Of a stretch of 64,000 nt of DNA, positions 46,534-56,829 are shown piece after piece (position 1 is the stretch's first letter; every line of letters starts with the position of its first letter). The position numbers and the translations under genes are program-made. The DNA lies in assembly GCA_022449545.1 (NCBI GenBank), contig JAKUPN010000007.1, positions 58,451 to 122,450 of the forward strand, written 5' to 3'. The notes under the pieces are model-generated. The model saw only the letters and a list, made by a program, of their open reading frames with translations. It searched no databases and was not told the origin of the DNA. The stretch is from Alphaproteobacteria bacterium (lineage in GTDB: Bacteria > Pseudomonadota > Alphaproteobacteria > UBA6615).

Positions 46534-47619
46534 ATGAAGTTATCAAGTATACTAACATCTCTAGCTATTTCAGCTGTTTCGGTTTTATTTCTCTCGGCCG
46601 CAACAATTTCTCAGGCTGATCCGTTAAAAGTTGGCTTCGTTTACGTCGGGCCGATTGGCGATCATGGTTGGTCATATGAACATAATGAAGGAAGGCTGGC
46701 TGTCGAAAAGAAATTTGGGGGGAAAGTCAAAACCACCTATGTTGAGAAGGTGCCAGAAGGTGCTGATGCTCAGAGAGTTATTAACAAGCTTGCAAGCACA
46801 GGTCATAACCTGATTTTCACTACGTCTTTTGGTTATATGAATCCCACTTTAAAAGTAGCTAAAAAACATCCTAAAGTGCACTTTGAACACGCTACAGGTT
46901 TTAAAAGAGATAAAAATGTATCTACCTATTCTGGCCGCTTTTACGAAGGTCGTCATGTGGCAGGATTAATAGCTGGGAAAATGACTAAATCCAATGTGAT
47001 TGGCTATGTTGCTTCGTTTCCCATTCCTGAAGTAATTCGAGGAATTAACGCAGTATCTATAGCTGCAAGATCGGTAAATCCCGAGGTGAAAATTAAGGTA
47101 GTTTGGGTGTCCACTTGGTTTGATCCTGGGAAAGAAGCGGATGCTGCAAAAACTCTTATAGACCAAGGCGCTGATATCATCATGCAACACACTGATTCCC
47201 CTGCACCAGTTCAAGTAGCAGAAAAAAGAGGTGTTTGGGCCTTAGGTCAAGCCTCTGACATGACTGCATTTGGCCCTAAAGCACACCTTACTGCCATTAT
47301 TGATAATTGGGCTCCTTATTATATTTCTAGAACTCAGGCTGTTTTAGATGGAACTTGGAAATCCGGTGATACTTGGGGAGGGTTCAAATCTGGTATGGTA
47401 CTAATGGCACCATATAACAAAGCAATTCCTAAAGAAGTGGTTGCAATGGCTGAAAAGGCACGGATTGGTATAATTGACGGTTCAGTGCATGCATTTACAG
47501 GGCCAATCAAAGACCAATCGGGCAAGATAGTTATTCCAGCAGGAAAAGTTGCTTCGGATGGCATGCTTGCTGGTATGAACTTCTATGTACAGGGAGTTGA
47601 GGGAAAAATACCTCAGTAA
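46534..47619 (+). CDS. BMP-family substrate-binding protein
   Basis: Periplasmic binding protein of the BMP/PnrA-like family (purine nucleoside or related ligands). It has a signal peptide (about 1-28, cleavage near SQA-DP) without a lipobox cysteine, so it is probably soluble. The mature protein opens with KVGFVYVGPIGDHGWSYEHNEG, strongly conserved in BMP proteins, followed by TSFGYMNP and HATGFK. The 361 residues are normal. A strong AAGGAGG lies 6-7 bases before the ATG, fitting high expression. Confidence 0.92.
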   Translation: MKLSSILTSLAISAVSVLFLSAATISQADPLKVGFVYVGPIGDHGWSYEHNEGRLAVEKKFGGKVKTTYVEKVPEGADAQRVINKLASTGHNLIFTTSFGYMNPTLKVAKKHPKVHFEHATGFKRDKNVSTYSGRFYEGRHVAGLIAGKMTKSNVIGYVASFPIPEVIRGINAVSIAARSVNPEVKIKVVWVSTWFDPGKEADAAKTLIDQGADIIMQHTDSPAPVQVAEKRGVWALGQASDMTAFGPKAHLTAIIDNWAPYYISRTQAVLDGTWKSGDTWGGFKSGMVLMAPYNKAIPKEVVAMAEKARIGIIDGSVHAFTGPIKDQSGKIVIPAGKVASDGMLAGMNFYVQGVEGKIPQ

Positions 47620-47635
47620 ATTTTTATAAAGTTTT

Positions 47636-47670
47636 GTTGGGCCTGCTCATTATTGCTGATCGGGCCCAAC
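47636..47670 (+). terminator. Intrinsic terminator after the importer operon
   Basis: An 8-bp GC-rich stem GTTGGGCC/GGCCCAAC (47636-47643 with 47663-47670), extended by one G.U pair, encloses a 17-18-base loop. It is followed by GTTTCTAT. It begins 16 bases past the binding-protein stop. The U-tract is modest, but the stem is strong. Confidence 0.7.
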
Positions 47671-47683
47671 GTTTCTATAAAAA

Positions 47684-48322
47684 TTAGGAAAACCAAGAAC
47701 GCCATGAATCCCAGTTCATTACACTTTTATGGATAATTTCATACCCTATTTCTGTGGCATGAACCCCATCGCAATCTCGTTGACTCTCTTGCCAGTCTTC
47801 ATTGTCAATTAGTATTTGAAAAAGATCTAAATATTTTATGTCTAAATTTAAACAAATTTCGGCTATTTGGTTATTTAATTCTTGAATTCGAGTATTTGAA
47901 TATTGGTAGGCAGTTCCGTCAGGGAAAATGTAAGGCTGCATGTCCTCTATAATAGGTACTGGTCCGATAGTTATTGTAGGAAGCCAGTTTTTGGCGTCGT
48001 CTAACACTGTTTTTATATTTGCAATGGTTTTATTGATTGGAACCCTAATTCCATTATTTACTTCTTCTGCGGTATCATTCAGCCCGAAAGACATAACTAA
48101 TCGACCATTTACATGAACAGGTAAACGGACTTCACACTCCCTTTTCCATCTGCTCATAACCATGTCAGAAGTATCTCCCCGAACTCCTAAGTTATATAGG
48201 GTCACATCATGACCGTTTTTTGTTTCATGTTTGCACAGTCGGCCAGGCCAACCTAGAAAGTGATTGTCTCCGCTTCCTACTGTAATGCTGTCACCAACGA
48301 AACAAATTCTCATTGCGGTCAT
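47684..48322 (-). CDS. SGNH/GDSL-type hydrolase
   Basis: SGNH-fold esterase or lipase-like hydrolase of 212 residues. Block I GDS (Ser12), the block II glycine in NLGVRGDTS (Gly46/Gly49), block III GLND (Asn82) and the catalytic Asp185-x-x-His188 (DGVH) of block V are all visible. There is no signal peptide, so it is probably cytoplasmic. AAGGAG precedes the ATG. The substrate is unknown. It is convergent with the importer operon, and a small membrane-protein gene lies upstream. Confidence 0.85.
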   Translation of the reverse strand: MTAMRICFVGDSITVGSGDNHFLGWPGRLCKHETKNGHDVTLYNLGVRGDTSDMVMSRWKRECEVRLPVHVNGRLVMSFGLNDTAEEVNNGIRVPINKTIANIKTVLDDAKNWLPTITIGPVPIIEDMQPYIFPDGTAYQYSNTRIQELNNQIAEICLNLDIKYLDLFQILIDNEDWQESQRDCDGVHATEIGYEIIHKSVMNWDSWRSWFS

Positions 48323-48343
48323 TATTTTCTCCTTAAACGGTTA

Positions 48344-48769
48344 TTAAGTTTTAGAGGTAGAATTTTTATAATGAGAAAAAATAGCGTTTGCCCCCCTAAA
48401 CCCACCAAAAGCTAATACCAGAGAAATCGAAACTATCAAAAAAGAAAGTCTAATCTCATTTCTCATTACTATTACAAATAGAACTTCGATTAAAACTTCG
48501 ATCACAGATAAAAGTAGTATAATTATACAGGCTATTCTTGAACGTCGAAAAGCTAAGAAAGCCATGAGAATATAGAAAAAACCTATACCTATCTGTGCAA
48601 GGCCTGGCCCAATAGGTTGTGGGGTGGACAGCCAGACAGTTCCAAACAATAAACGATTAAGAGCCAATATGCTTGAACTATAGCAGCTATTAATAGCTGC
48701 ACTCCATGCGCTTTTTACCGTGTTGGTATTCGGATAGAATATTCTTTTAAGTATGGCCAGAAAATTCAC
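48344..48769 (-). CDS. Hypothetical membrane protein
   Basis: I do not recognise this 141-residue protein. It has about four hydrophobic segments (roughly 33-45, 55-75, 82-103 and 108-126) separated by short basic loops (AFRRSRIA, VMRNEIR), so it is probably an inner-membrane protein. It lies 21 bases before the SGNH hydrolase gene on the same strand and is likely co-transcribed with it. No catalytic motif is seen. Confidence 0.6.
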   Translation of the reverse strand: MNFLAILKRIFYPNTNTVKSAWSAAINSCYSSSILALNRLLFGTVWLSTPQPIGPGLAQIGIGFFYILMAFLAFRRSRIACIIILLLSVIEVLIEVLFVIVMRNEIRLSFLIVSISLVLAFGGFRGANAIFSHYKNSTSKT

Positions 48770-48935
48770 ACTGATTTCTCCAAAATTTTACATGAGTTTA
48801 AAGACTGTACTTGATTTAAAATTTAATCACTGTTTTATGCAGATGTGAGCTGCTGTTCACATCAAGTTAGAGCAAGCCTTCTAATAATACCATTATTAGG
48901 CAAGTAATTTTAGATTAGTTTTTGTAAAATTTGGG

Positions 48936-50417
48936 ATGTTGGAAACGGTGTTTGAATTAATACAACAATATTGGCCTTATGTAGCTACTACATTAGTTTT
49001 TATATTGGCAATTGTATTATCAGCTACTGTTATTTTGTATAAACGAAATGAAAGAGCTGCAATTGCTTGGGTGGGGCTAATAATATTGTCTCCGCTTATA
49101 GGTTCCATCGCCTATCTTTTGTTGGGAATAAATCGGATTAAAAGACGGGCAGTAAGAATTAGACCAGATACTCCCGCTCACAAATTAAAAAATTTACCTT
49201 CATTCCATATTGAGAATACAAAAAATTTGTCAGATTCCGGATCTAATGTTGATATAAAAAATCATTTTATTCACAAAGAACTCACTCGACTAACTAATGA
49301 ATTGGCAATTAATGAACTCACTTTTGATAATAGTGTTTTTCCTCTAATTAATGGAGATATGGCTTATCCGGAAATGCTAAAGGCAATAGATAATGCGGAA
49401 CATTCGATTGGGTTCGAGGCCTACATTTTCAAATTTGATAGTATTGGAAAAAAATTTGTGGAAGCACTAGGGCGCGCAGTGGATCGTAACGTTGAAGTTC
49501 GGGTATTAGTTGACGGTGTTGGACAGGTTTATTCCTGGCCTTCAATTATAAAAGGTTTAAGGTCCTTTAATATTCCCAGTGCACGTTTTATGTATTCTTT
49601 ATGGCCTTGGCAAATGCCTTATCTCAATCTAAGGAATCATCAGAAGATTTTAGTTGTAGACGGTAAAGTCGGTTTTACTGGTGGCATGAATATTAGTTCA
49701 GCAAATGTGATTAAACAAAAAGCTAGATTTCCAATTAGGGATATACATTTTAAAATTGAAGGACCACTGGTGTCTCATCTTTCTGAGGCATTTGCTGATG
49801 ATTGGTATATTACCACCAAAGAGTCTCTATCTGGAAAGAAGTGGTTTCCTGAGCTTCTTGGCCGAGGGGAGATTGTTGCTAGAGGTATTCCTTCCGGACC
49901 ACATGAGCCATTCGAAAGAACCCGATGGATGTTAGCCGCTGCAATAGGTGAAGCTCGAAAGTCTCTGTGCATTATGACGCCTTATTTTTTGCCGGATGAA
50001 ACTCTAATTTCTTGCTTAAGTTTAGCTGCAATGCGCGGTGTGGATGTTGATATTATTTTACCAGAAAAGTCTAACCTTCCTTTTGTTTCTTGGGCAACAA
50101 TGGCTCGATTAGATGAGTTGATTTCAGTTGGCTGTAGAGTGTGGTTAGGCAAACAGCCTTTTAATCATTCCAAGATAATGATAGTTGACGAATGCTGGTC
50201 AATGGTAGGTTCGTCTAACTGGGATCCTCGTAGCCTAATTCTTAATTTTGAGTTCAACCTTGAATGTCATGGAACAAATCTAGCTCTGGAATTAAGAAAC
50301 ATATTTGATCAAGAGTTAGACAAGGCGAGGTTATTAAATGTAAGTGAACTAAGGAAAAGAAGTATTATTATCAAAATAAGAGATGGTATTGCTCGTTTAT
50401 GTTCTCCCTACTTATGA
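48936..50417 (+). CDS. cls: Cardiolipin synthase
   Basis: Phospholipase-D-family cardiolipin synthase that joins two phosphatidylglycerols in the inner membrane. Two N-terminal helices (about 14-35 and 43-64) with a PLDc_N segment precede two HKD catalytic motifs: His235 in NHQKILVVDGKVGFTGGMN and His411 in HSKIMIVDECWSMVGSSN. The 493 residues are normal for ClsA-like enzymes. It is convergent with the polyprenyl synthase gene, 6 bases away. Confidence 0.92.
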   Translation: MLETVFELIQQYWPYVATTLVFILAIVLSATVILYKRNERAAIAWVGLIILSPLIGSIAYLLLGINRIKRRAVRIRPDTPAHKLKNLPSFHIENTKNLSDSGSNVDIKNHFIHKELTRLTNELAINELTFDNSVFPLINGDMAYPEMLKAIDNAEHSIGFEAYIFKFDSIGKKFVEALGRAVDRNVEVRVLVDGVGQVYSWPSIIKGLRSFNIPSARFMYSLWPWQMPYLNLRNHQKILVVDGKVGFTGGMNISSANVIKQKARFPIRDIHFKIEGPLVSHLSEAFADDWYITTKESLSGKKWFPELLGRGEIVARGIPSGPHEPFERTRWMLAAAIGEARKSLCIMTPYFLPDETLISCLSLAAMRGVDVDIILPEKSNLPFVSWATMARLDELISVGCRVWLGKQPFNHSKIMIVDECWSMVGSSNWDPRSLILNFEFNLECHGTNLALELRNIFDQELDKARLLNVSELRKRSIIIKIRDGIARLCSPYL

Positions 50418-50423
50418 AATAAA

Positions 50424-51455
50424 TCAATAAGTTCTTTCAACACAAAAATTTACCACCTCCTCCAATGCAGATTTGTAAGGGCTCTTTGGAAATTGATTTA
50501 GAGCAGTTCTTGCAGTTTCTGTATAACTTCTAGCACGAATTTGTGTTTCATTCAGAGCATTATGTTTTTTTAATAAGTGGATAGCTTGTTCAAGGTCTTC
50601 ATCATTTTGATCCAAATTCTCTAGAGTCCGTTGCCAGAAAAGTTTTTCTTTCGTGTCCCCCCTTTCAAATGCAAGTATTACTGGAAGGGTTATTTTTCCT
50701 TCACGAAAATCATCTCCCACATCCTTCCCCAGCTGATTATTAAGTCCATTATAATCGAGAAAATCATCCACTAGTTGGAATGCAATACCAAGGTTCAATC
50801 CGTATTGATCTAGTGCATTTTCTTCTTTATCCGGCCTATCACTAATTACTGCACCAATTCGACATGCTGCTGAAAATAGTGCAGCTGTTTTTGATTTTAT
50901 GACTTTTAAGTAAGTGCTCTCGCTTGTTGATATATTGTTTGCTGTCGTTAGCTGTGTAACTTCCCCCTCAGCAATTACTGCGCTAGCGTTTGCTAGAATA
51001 GCAAGCACCTTTAACGAGTCGCTTTTTACCATTAACATGAATGCACGACTAAATAAAAAATCTCCGACTAGTACGCTAGCTTGATTTCCCCAAACCGCAT
51101 TAGCTGTTTCTTGTCCGCGCCGTGATTCAGAGCTATCAACAACATCATCATGAAGCAAAGTTGCTGTGTGTATAAACTCAACTGCTGCAGCTAATCCAAT
51201 GTGTTTATCACCTTCATAATTACAGAGCCGAGCACTTGCCAAGGTTAGTAGAGGGCGCAATCTTTTTCCACCAGCTGAGATCAAGTGTCCGGCGAGTTGT
51301 GGTATAAGATCTACCTCCGACTCCATATTATTCAATATGAGTTTATTTACCTTTTTTAGATCATTGCCGCACAGATTACGTAAAGTTTCCAGGGAGTTGA
51401 TTTTTTGCCCTGTTGTCATGCCACCTGATCGTGCTGCCACAGTCAATGTGTGCAC
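50424..51455 (-). CDS. ispB: Polyprenyl diphosphate synthase (octaprenyl/decaprenyl type)
   Basis: Makes the long prenyl tail of ubiquinone by adding IPP units to an allylic diphosphate. The first aspartate-rich motif is DDVVD (103-107), and the second is LVDDFLDY. GGKRLRP is the IPP-binding region. At 343 residues, the first 12 may not be translated: a second ATG at residue 13 (51419) gives a more usual start. Chain length cannot be read directly, though the alphaproteobacterial context favours C50 or C40. It is divergent from the TrmN6-like gene. Confidence 0.9.
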   Translation of the reverse strand: MHTLTVAARSGGMTTGQKINSLETLRNLCGNDLKKVNKLILNNMESEVDLIPQLAGHLISAGGKRLRPLLTLASARLCNYEGDKHIGLAAAVEFIHTATLLHDDVVDSSESRRGQETANAVWGNQASVLVGDFLFSRAFMLMVKSDSLKVLAILANASAVIAEGEVTQLTTANNISTSESTYLKVIKSKTAALFSAACRIGAVISDRPDKEENALDQYGLNLGIAFQLVDDFLDYNGLNNQLGKDVGDDFREGKITLPVILAFERGDTKEKLFWQRTLENLDQNDEDLEQAIHLLKKHNALNETQIRARSYTETARTALNQFPKSPYKSALEEVVNFCVERTY

Positions 51456-51782
51456 CTCTCATTTGAGTAAAACATCAAATAATCTTACTTTAACTAAGGA
51501 CAATAATAAACATTGCTTAGTAATTTAGCATAAGGTTGTGTATCTAAGGGTCAAGAGGTTGCTTTGACGCACTTGGGATAATGAAATTAGAGTGACATGA
51601 AAGAAATTAAAAAATTTTCTAATTTTTATAGCTTAAGTAGCTAATTAGTATCTAAAACAATCAATAAGGGATGAATCTTTTTTACCTTATTTTGCTGTCT
51701 AGCAGTTTGGCAAAGAGTGTTACATATTAGGTGAATTAAATTAGTTTTTTTTTATTTAAGCTTTTTGTTGGAAATCAGACCT
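51456..51782. other. Intergenic region between ispB and the TrmN6-like gene
   Basis: About 327 AT-rich bases separate these divergent genes. I see no ORF, tRNA or convincing riboswitch. A short inverted repeat GTCAA/TTGAC at about 51550-51568 and a GATAAT at 51577-51582 might belong to a plus-strand promoter, but no good -35 is placed before it. Confidence 0.4.
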
Positions 51783-52547
51783 ATGGAGGAAATGAGTATC
51801 AACGATATTCATTTAACAAAAGATTGGTTGTTAGGTGGACGTGTGTGCTTGAGGCAACCATCTAGGGGTTATCGTGTGTCTATAGATTCAGTCCTTTTGG
51901 CCGCGTCTGTACCGGCATTAGAAGGTGAACTCTTGCTTGAATTGGGAAGTGGAACAGGTGCTGCATCACTGTGTTTGTTAAAAAGAGTACCTAGGTGTCA
52001 AATAATTGGAATTGAAAACAATGAAGATATGTTATTTCTGTCTAGAGAAAACATTCTTTTAAACAAACTGGATGATTTCATTACTTTCGTAAATGCCGAT
52101 GTTACCAATTTACCTATTCAAATTTCGCAACAGGGCTTCGATCATGTCTTCTCGAATCCACCATATCTTCAAGCTTCACGTTCAGATCGCAGGGAGTCTT
52201 CTATAAAAGAAGGTCATTTTGCTAATGTAGAGGGTACCGCTGATTTATCTGCTTGGATAAAAGTAATGGCTCTTGCACTCAAACCAAAAGGTCGTCTAAC
52301 GTTAATTCACAGAGCTGATCGCTTGGATGAAATACTTTCTATATTGGACAAGTATGTAGGCGAAATAGTCGTTTTTCCTCTTTGGCCGAAATATGGCCGT
52401 TCGGCCAAGAGGGTTGTTATATCAGCCAGAAAAGGGGTTTCGACTCCTTTGAGGTTATCTTCGGGTTTAGTGTTGCATGAAAGTGATGGAGCCTATACCA
52501 AAGAGGCTAGCCATATACTTGAAAGTGGCATGGCTTTATTAGTGTGA
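51783..52547 (+). CDS. trmN6: tRNA1(Val) (adenine37-N6)-methyltransferase-like protein
   Basis: SAM-dependent N6-adenine methyltransferase of the TrmN6/YfiC group. The family entry motif LLGGRVCLRQPSRGYRVSIDSVLLAA lies near the N-terminus, followed by SAM motif LELGSGTGAASLCLL and the catalytic NPPY (SNPPYLQASRSDRR). The frame opens at a TTG at 51765; I use ATG 51783. A second ATG at 51792 lies only 2 bases after a GGAGG, too close to be ideal. It is divergent from ispB and upstream of the S49 peptidase, a conserved order. The exact RNA target is by homology only. Confidence 0.85.
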   Translation: MEEMSINDIHLTKDWLLGGRVCLRQPSRGYRVSIDSVLLAASVPALEGELLLELGSGTGAASLCLLKRVPRCQIIGIENNEDMLFLSRENILLNKLDDFITFVNADVTNLPIQISQQGFDHVFSNPPYLQASRSDRRESSIKEGHFANVEGTADLSAWIKVMALALKPKGRLTLIHRADRLDEILSILDKYVGEIVVFPLWPKYGRSAKRVVISARKGVSTPLRLSSGLVLHESDGAYTKEASHILESGMALLV

Positions 52548-52580
52548 GCAGTTGATATTAATTTATGTTGGAAGAAAACT

Positions 52581-53459
52581 ATGGGAATATTAAGGCCTTT
52601 TAAAAGACTTTTGCCTAAACGATTAAGAAAATCTTATCAAGTTGTGAGTATTGTGAGGATGGAGGGAGTAATCGCTAGTGGACGTGCTAGCTTAAGGTCT
52701 TCCAATATAAACCTATCAAACTTGGATGCACCTCTAAAAAGAGCCTTTAATATGCCAGACATATGTGCTGTGGCATTGGCTATTAATTCTCCAGGCGGTT
52801 CGCCGGTCCAGTCATCACTTATAGCAAAGCGTGTTAGATCTTTGGCTGATGAAAAAGGTGTTCCGGTTTTTGCTTTTGCTGAGGACGTTGCTGCCTCTGG
52901 TGGCTATTGGCTAGCTTGTTCTGCCGATGAAATTTATGCAGATCCTTCTTCTATTTTAGGATCTATTGGGGTTATTTTTAGTGGTTTTGGTTTTCACAAT
53001 TTAATTGAAAAGTATGGCATTGAGCGTCGAGTTTATTCTGCAGGTGAAAACAAAGGAGCTTTGGATCCTTTTCAGGCTGAAAAAGCAGAGGACATAGATC
53101 GCCTTAAATCAGTTCAGAAAATAATTCATGATAGTTTCAAAGAGTTAGTTCGTTCAAGAAGGTCAGACAAGATAAAAGAATCAGATGAAGTTCTATTTTC
53201 AGGGGAGTTTTGGACAGGTGCCCAAGCTAAAGAATTGGGGTTAATAGATGGTATAGGGGATTTGAATTCGATCATGAGAGAACGATTTGGAAATAATGTT
53301 AAATTTAAAGAAATTCCGCTCAGAAAAAGCTGGCTCAAAGATCGTTTTGGTATAGGGTCTGTTGCTAATTTAAAGGGCTACAATAATCACGATACAATTA
53401 TAGATTGTGCTATACAGACTATAGAAGAGAGACTGATTTGGAGTCGCTTCGGACTTTAA
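52581..53459 (+). CDS. S49 family peptidase (SppA/SohB-like)
   Basis: Serine peptidase of the signal-peptide-peptidase A class, 292 residues. The catalytic Ser106 lies in AEDVAASGGYWLA, and the general-base Lys158 in AGENKGALDPF. It is a half-length type (one protease domain) and oligomerises in relatives. No clear signal peptide is present; the N-terminus is basic (FKRLLPKRLRKS), so membrane association is uncertain. It lies between the TrmN6-like gene and a small membrane-protein gene, as in other alphaproteobacteria. Confidence 0.88.
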   Translation: MGILRPFKRLLPKRLRKSYQVVSIVRMEGVIASGRASLRSSNINLSNLDAPLKRAFNMPDICAVALAINSPGGSPVQSSLIAKRVRSLADEKGVPVFAFAEDVAASGGYWLACSADEIYADPSSILGSIGVIFSGFGFHNLIEKYGIERRVYSAGENKGALDPFQAEKAEDIDRLKSVQKIIHDSFKELVRSRRSDKIKESDEVLFSGEFWTGAQAKELGLIDGIGDLNSIMRERFGNNVKFKEIPLRKSWLKDRFGIGSVANLKGYNNHDTIIDCAIQTIEERLIWSRFGL

Positions 53460-53500
53460 TCGGTATTAACCTAACTAAAAAAAGGCTTTAATTCACTGAT

Positions 53501-53707
53501 ATGTTTGGATTTTCACCTGGAAAAATTGCTGTATTGGCTATAATCCTGATTGTAGTCCTTTACGGAGCTAAGATCATCACTCGTAAAATCAAAGCTAATG
53601 ATTCTGATAGTGACTCAGATGACGAGAATCACGTAGATACTGTCTATGATTCTGAAACAGATTCTTATGTGGTTAATCCTAAGGATGAACTATCTGATAA
53701 GGAATAA
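53501..53707 (+). CDS. Small single-pass membrane protein with acidic tail
   Basis: 68 residues: one hydrophobic helix (about 8-26) followed by a basic stop-transfer (TRKIKAN) and a highly acidic tail (DSDSDSDDENHVD and later ETDS). I do not know a function. Small proteins of this kind occur beside S49 peptidase and glyQ genes in related alphaproteobacteria, so it may act with the peptidase (inference). It is 41 bases after the peptidase gene. Confidence 0.65.
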   Translation: MFGFSPGKIAVLAIILIVVLYGAKIITRKIKANDSDSDSDDENHVDTVYDSETDSYVVNPKDELSDKE

Positions 53708-53849
53708 ATTTTTTATTTAGCTTAATGAGTTATTGTTTTAATTAACCTGAAATAGTTTATTAGTTATGAAGGAAATTTTAGATGCTAGATTCTATAATGA
53801 CTGCCATTAATGTTAGCTGGCACTAAGTGGTCAGTATAGTCATTAAGAT

Positions 53850-54755
53850 ATGATGTCTTCGCGGCCAAAAGAGACAGTGAGTGGAGCTAGTAGTTTCCAG
53901 GATCTGATATTATCTTTGCAGTCATTTTGGTCTGCTCAAGATTGTTTAATTTTGCAACCATATGATATGGAAGTTGGTGCTGGTACCTTTCATCCGGCTA
54001 CGGCCTTACGAGTGTTAGGTCCCGACAAATGGAGGGCAGCATATGTGCAACCGTCTCGCCGTCCTACTGATGGAAGATACGGAGAGAATCCAAACCGTTT
54101 ACAACACTATTATCAATTTCAGGTTATCCTTAAACCATCTCCTGATGACTGTCAGGGTCTTTATTTACAGAGCCTGGCTGCGTTAGGTATTGACTCTGCT
54201 TTTCATGATATTCGTTTTGTTGAAGATGATTGGGAGAGCCCAACTCTAGGGGCTTGGGGTTTAGGTTGGGAGGTTTGGTGCGATGGAATGGAAATAAGTC
54301 AATTTACATATTTCCAACAAGTAGGAGGTTTTGACTGTGATCCAGTTGCGGTTGAATTGACCTATGGAGTAGAAAGATTAGCTATGTATGTGCAGGGGGT
54401 AGAAAACGTCTATGATCTAAAATTTAATAACAGTGGTGTTAAATATGGAGACATCTTTCTGGATGCTGAAAGAGAGTATAGTATTTATAATTTCGATATA
54501 GCCAATACTGAACTTTTGATGCGTCATTTTATTGACGCAGAATCGGAATGTAATTCACTTCTAGACTCTGGACTAACTTTGCCAGCCTATGATCAATGTA
54601 TTAAAGCAAGTCATATTTTCAATATTTTAGATGCACGAGGCGTTATTTCTGTTACTGAACGACAATCATATATATTACGTGTTCGTGAGCTTGCTAAAAC
54701 TTGTTGTCAGTCTTGGCTAAAGACAAGAGATAAAAAAAATAATAAAAATGCCTGA
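53850..54755 (+). CDS. glyQ: Glycyl-tRNA synthetase alpha subunit
   Basis: Catalytic-side subunit of the bacterial alpha2beta2 GlyRS. Conserved: [71 protein letters not shown] and [11 protein letters not shown], all strongly family-specific. The 301 residues are normal. The 3' end overlaps the glyS start by 8 bases. Confidence 0.97.
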   Translation: MMSSRPKETVSGASSFQDLILSLQSFWSAQDCLILQPYDMEVGAGTFHPATALRVLGPDKWRAAYVQPSRRPTDGRYGENPNRLQHYYQFQVILKPSPDDCQGLYLQSLAALGIDSAFHDIRFVEDDWESPTLGAWGLGWEVWCDGMEISQFTYFQQVGGFDCDPVAVELTYGVERLAMYVQGVENVYDLKFNNSGVKYGDIFLDAEREYSIYNFDIANTELLMRHFIDAESECNSLLDSGLTLPAYDQCIKASHIFNILDARGVISVTERQSYILRVRELAKTCCQSWLKTRDKKNNKNA

Positions 54756-56829
54756 TCTACTATTGGAATTACTATCGGAAGAAGTGCCAGCCGGTCTTCA
54801 GGAAATAGCCGCTAATCAGCTCTCTGATTATATAATATCTGCTCTTGATGAATTAGAAATTAAACATTCTGACACGGAAGTGTTCTCCACTCCTCGACGT
54901 ATTTCTGTAGTTGTAAATGGTCTACCAACTTTGCAGCCTGATCGGAAAATTCAAAGAAAAGGGCCAAGGGCTGACGCACCTCGCAAGGCCATTGAAGGCT
55001 TTCTGGCTGCGAACGGTGTTTCTTTAGAAGAGTGCGAGCTGCATGAAGATAAAAAGGGCCCCTTTTATATAGCTATAATTGAGATTAAAGGATTACATCT
55101 AAAAAGTATTTTGGCTGACCTTATCGAAGTCGCGATAGGCAAGGTATCTTGGCCTCGGTCAATGAGATGGGCTGATAGTCGATTTCGTTGGGTTCGTCCA
55201 CTTCGAAATATATTAGCAGTATTTGATGGGAGTCCTATAGCAGGTAAACTTGATTTAGAACGTGGGAGTCTAGAGTTTAGTGATCATACATATGGCCATA
55301 GATTTTTAGCGCCTGGAATAATTAAAATAAAAAATAGAGATGATTATCTCAAGCAGTTAGAAAAAAGTTTTGTTCTTATTAATCGAGAAGAGAGAAAAAA
55401 TTTTATAGAAAATTCTCTTAAGAAGAAGGCTAAAAAAGTAGGTCTCTCAGTTAAGCAAGACAATAGTTTGATTGATGAAGTGACTGGATTAGTTGAATGG
55501 CCGGAAGTTTTAATTGGGGATATTGATGAACAATTCATGGGTTTACCTGTAGAAGTCTTGATTACATCTATGCGAACCCATCAAAAATATTTCGCTCTTG
55601 AACTGCCTAATGGGAAATTAGCTTCCAAATTTGCTTTTGTGTCCAATATATCTACTCAGGACGGTGGAAAAGATATTATAATGGGAAATCAACGAGTGCT
55701 TAAGGCGAGATTGGCCGATGCTCAACATTTCTGGGATCAGGATCGCAAGAAATCTCTTGATGATTTAGTCCCATCATTAGATCGGATAGTATTTCATGCA
55801 AAATTAGGAAGTCTTGGGTCAAAAGTTAATCGTATATCTAAATTATCTATATCAATTGCTCGCGAAATACCTGAAGCCGACACAGAAACAATTGTTAGAG
55901 CCTCGAGGTTGGCTAAGGCGGACTTGGTAACTGGGATGGTAGGAGAATTTCCTGAGTTACAGGGTGCTATAGGAAAATATTACTCACTTTTAGATGATGA
56001 ATCTTCTGAAGTTGCTACAGCAATAGCTGAGCATTACTCACCATTGGGTCCTAGTGATAAATGCCCCAGCGAGATAACAAGCATTACTGTATCTTTAGCC
56101 GATAAGATTGATACCTTGGTAGGGTTTTGGGCTATAAACGAGAAGCCAACTGGTTCAAAGGATCCTTATGCTTTGCGCAGAGCAGGTCTAGGAATTATTC
56201 GTTTGATACTGGAAAATAGATTAAGATTTTCACTACGGTCTTTATTTTCTATTTCCAGTGATTTGTATGAAATTAAAACCGATGGAGTACCTGATGACTT
56301 GATGGTTTTCATAGCAGAGAGGCTTAAAGTTTACCTTCGTGAAGAGGGTGTGCTGCATAGTCACATCGAAGCGATATTTTCTTTATCGGCGGAAGATGAT
56401 TTATTGAGGTTATTGGAAAGAGTAAAGGCATTATCTGAGTTCTTGAAATCAGAGGATGGGTCTAACTTGCTAGTGGCTTATCGAAGAGCGGCCAATATTG
56501 TACGACAGGAAGAAAAAAAGGATAAAAAAAATTTTAGTGGTGAATCGTATGATCCTAATCTATCAGTTGATTCTGAAGGAGAATTGGAAGCGGAACTATG
56601 GAGGGCTATGATAGCCACTAAATCAAAAGTAAATGAACTTATAAAAAGTGAGAGGTTTGTTGAGGCAATGACTTCTCTAGCGCTTCTTAGAAAACCAATA
56701 GATGATTTTTTTGAAAATGTAATAGTAAATGTAGATGACTTGGATATTAGGAATAATAGATTATGTTTATGCACACAAATTCAGCAGGTAATGGATAATG
56801 TCGCTGACTTCTCAAAAATTGAAGGCTGA
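54748..56829 (+). CDS. glyS: Glycyl-tRNA synthetase beta subunit
   Basis: Beta subunit of GlyRS, which binds t[18 protein letters not shown] at the N-terminus, [29 protein letters not shown] and a C-terminal anticodon-binding region are present, and 693 residues is normal. It overlaps glyQ upstream by 8 bases and ppdK downstream by 32 bases, so all three are coupled. Confidence 0.96.
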   Translation: MPDLLLELLSEEVPAGLQEIAANQLSDYIISALDELEIKHSDTEVFSTPRRISVVVNGLPTLQPDRKIQRKGPRADAPRKAIEGFLAANGVSLEECELHEDKKGPFYIAIIEIKGLHLKSILADLIEVAIGKVSWPRSMRWADSRFRWVRPLRNILAVFDGSPIAGKLDLERGSLEFSDHTYGHRFLAPGIIKIKNRDDYLKQLEKSFVLINREERKNFIENSLKKKAKKVGLSVKQDNSLIDEVTGLVEWPEVLIGDIDEQFMGLPVEVLITSMRTHQKYFALELPNGKLASKFAFVSNISTQDGGKDIIMGNQRVLKARLADAQHFWDQDRKKSLDDLVPSLDRIVFHAKLGSLGSKVNRISKLSISIAREIPEADTETIVRASRLAKADLVTGMVGEFPELQGAIGKYYSLLDDESSEVATAIAEHYSPLGPSDKCPSEITSITVSLADKIDTLVGFWAINEKPTGSKDPYALRRAGLGIIRLILENRLRFSLRSLFSISSDLYEIKTDGVPDDLMVFIAERLKVYLREEGVLHSHIEAIFSLSAEDDLLRLLERVKALSEFLKSEDGSNLLVAYRRAANIVRQEEKKDKKNFSGESYDPNLSVDSEGELEAELWRAMIATKSKVNELIKSERFVEAMTSLALLRKPIDDFFENVIVNVDDLDIRNNRLCLCTQIQQVMDNVADFSKIEG

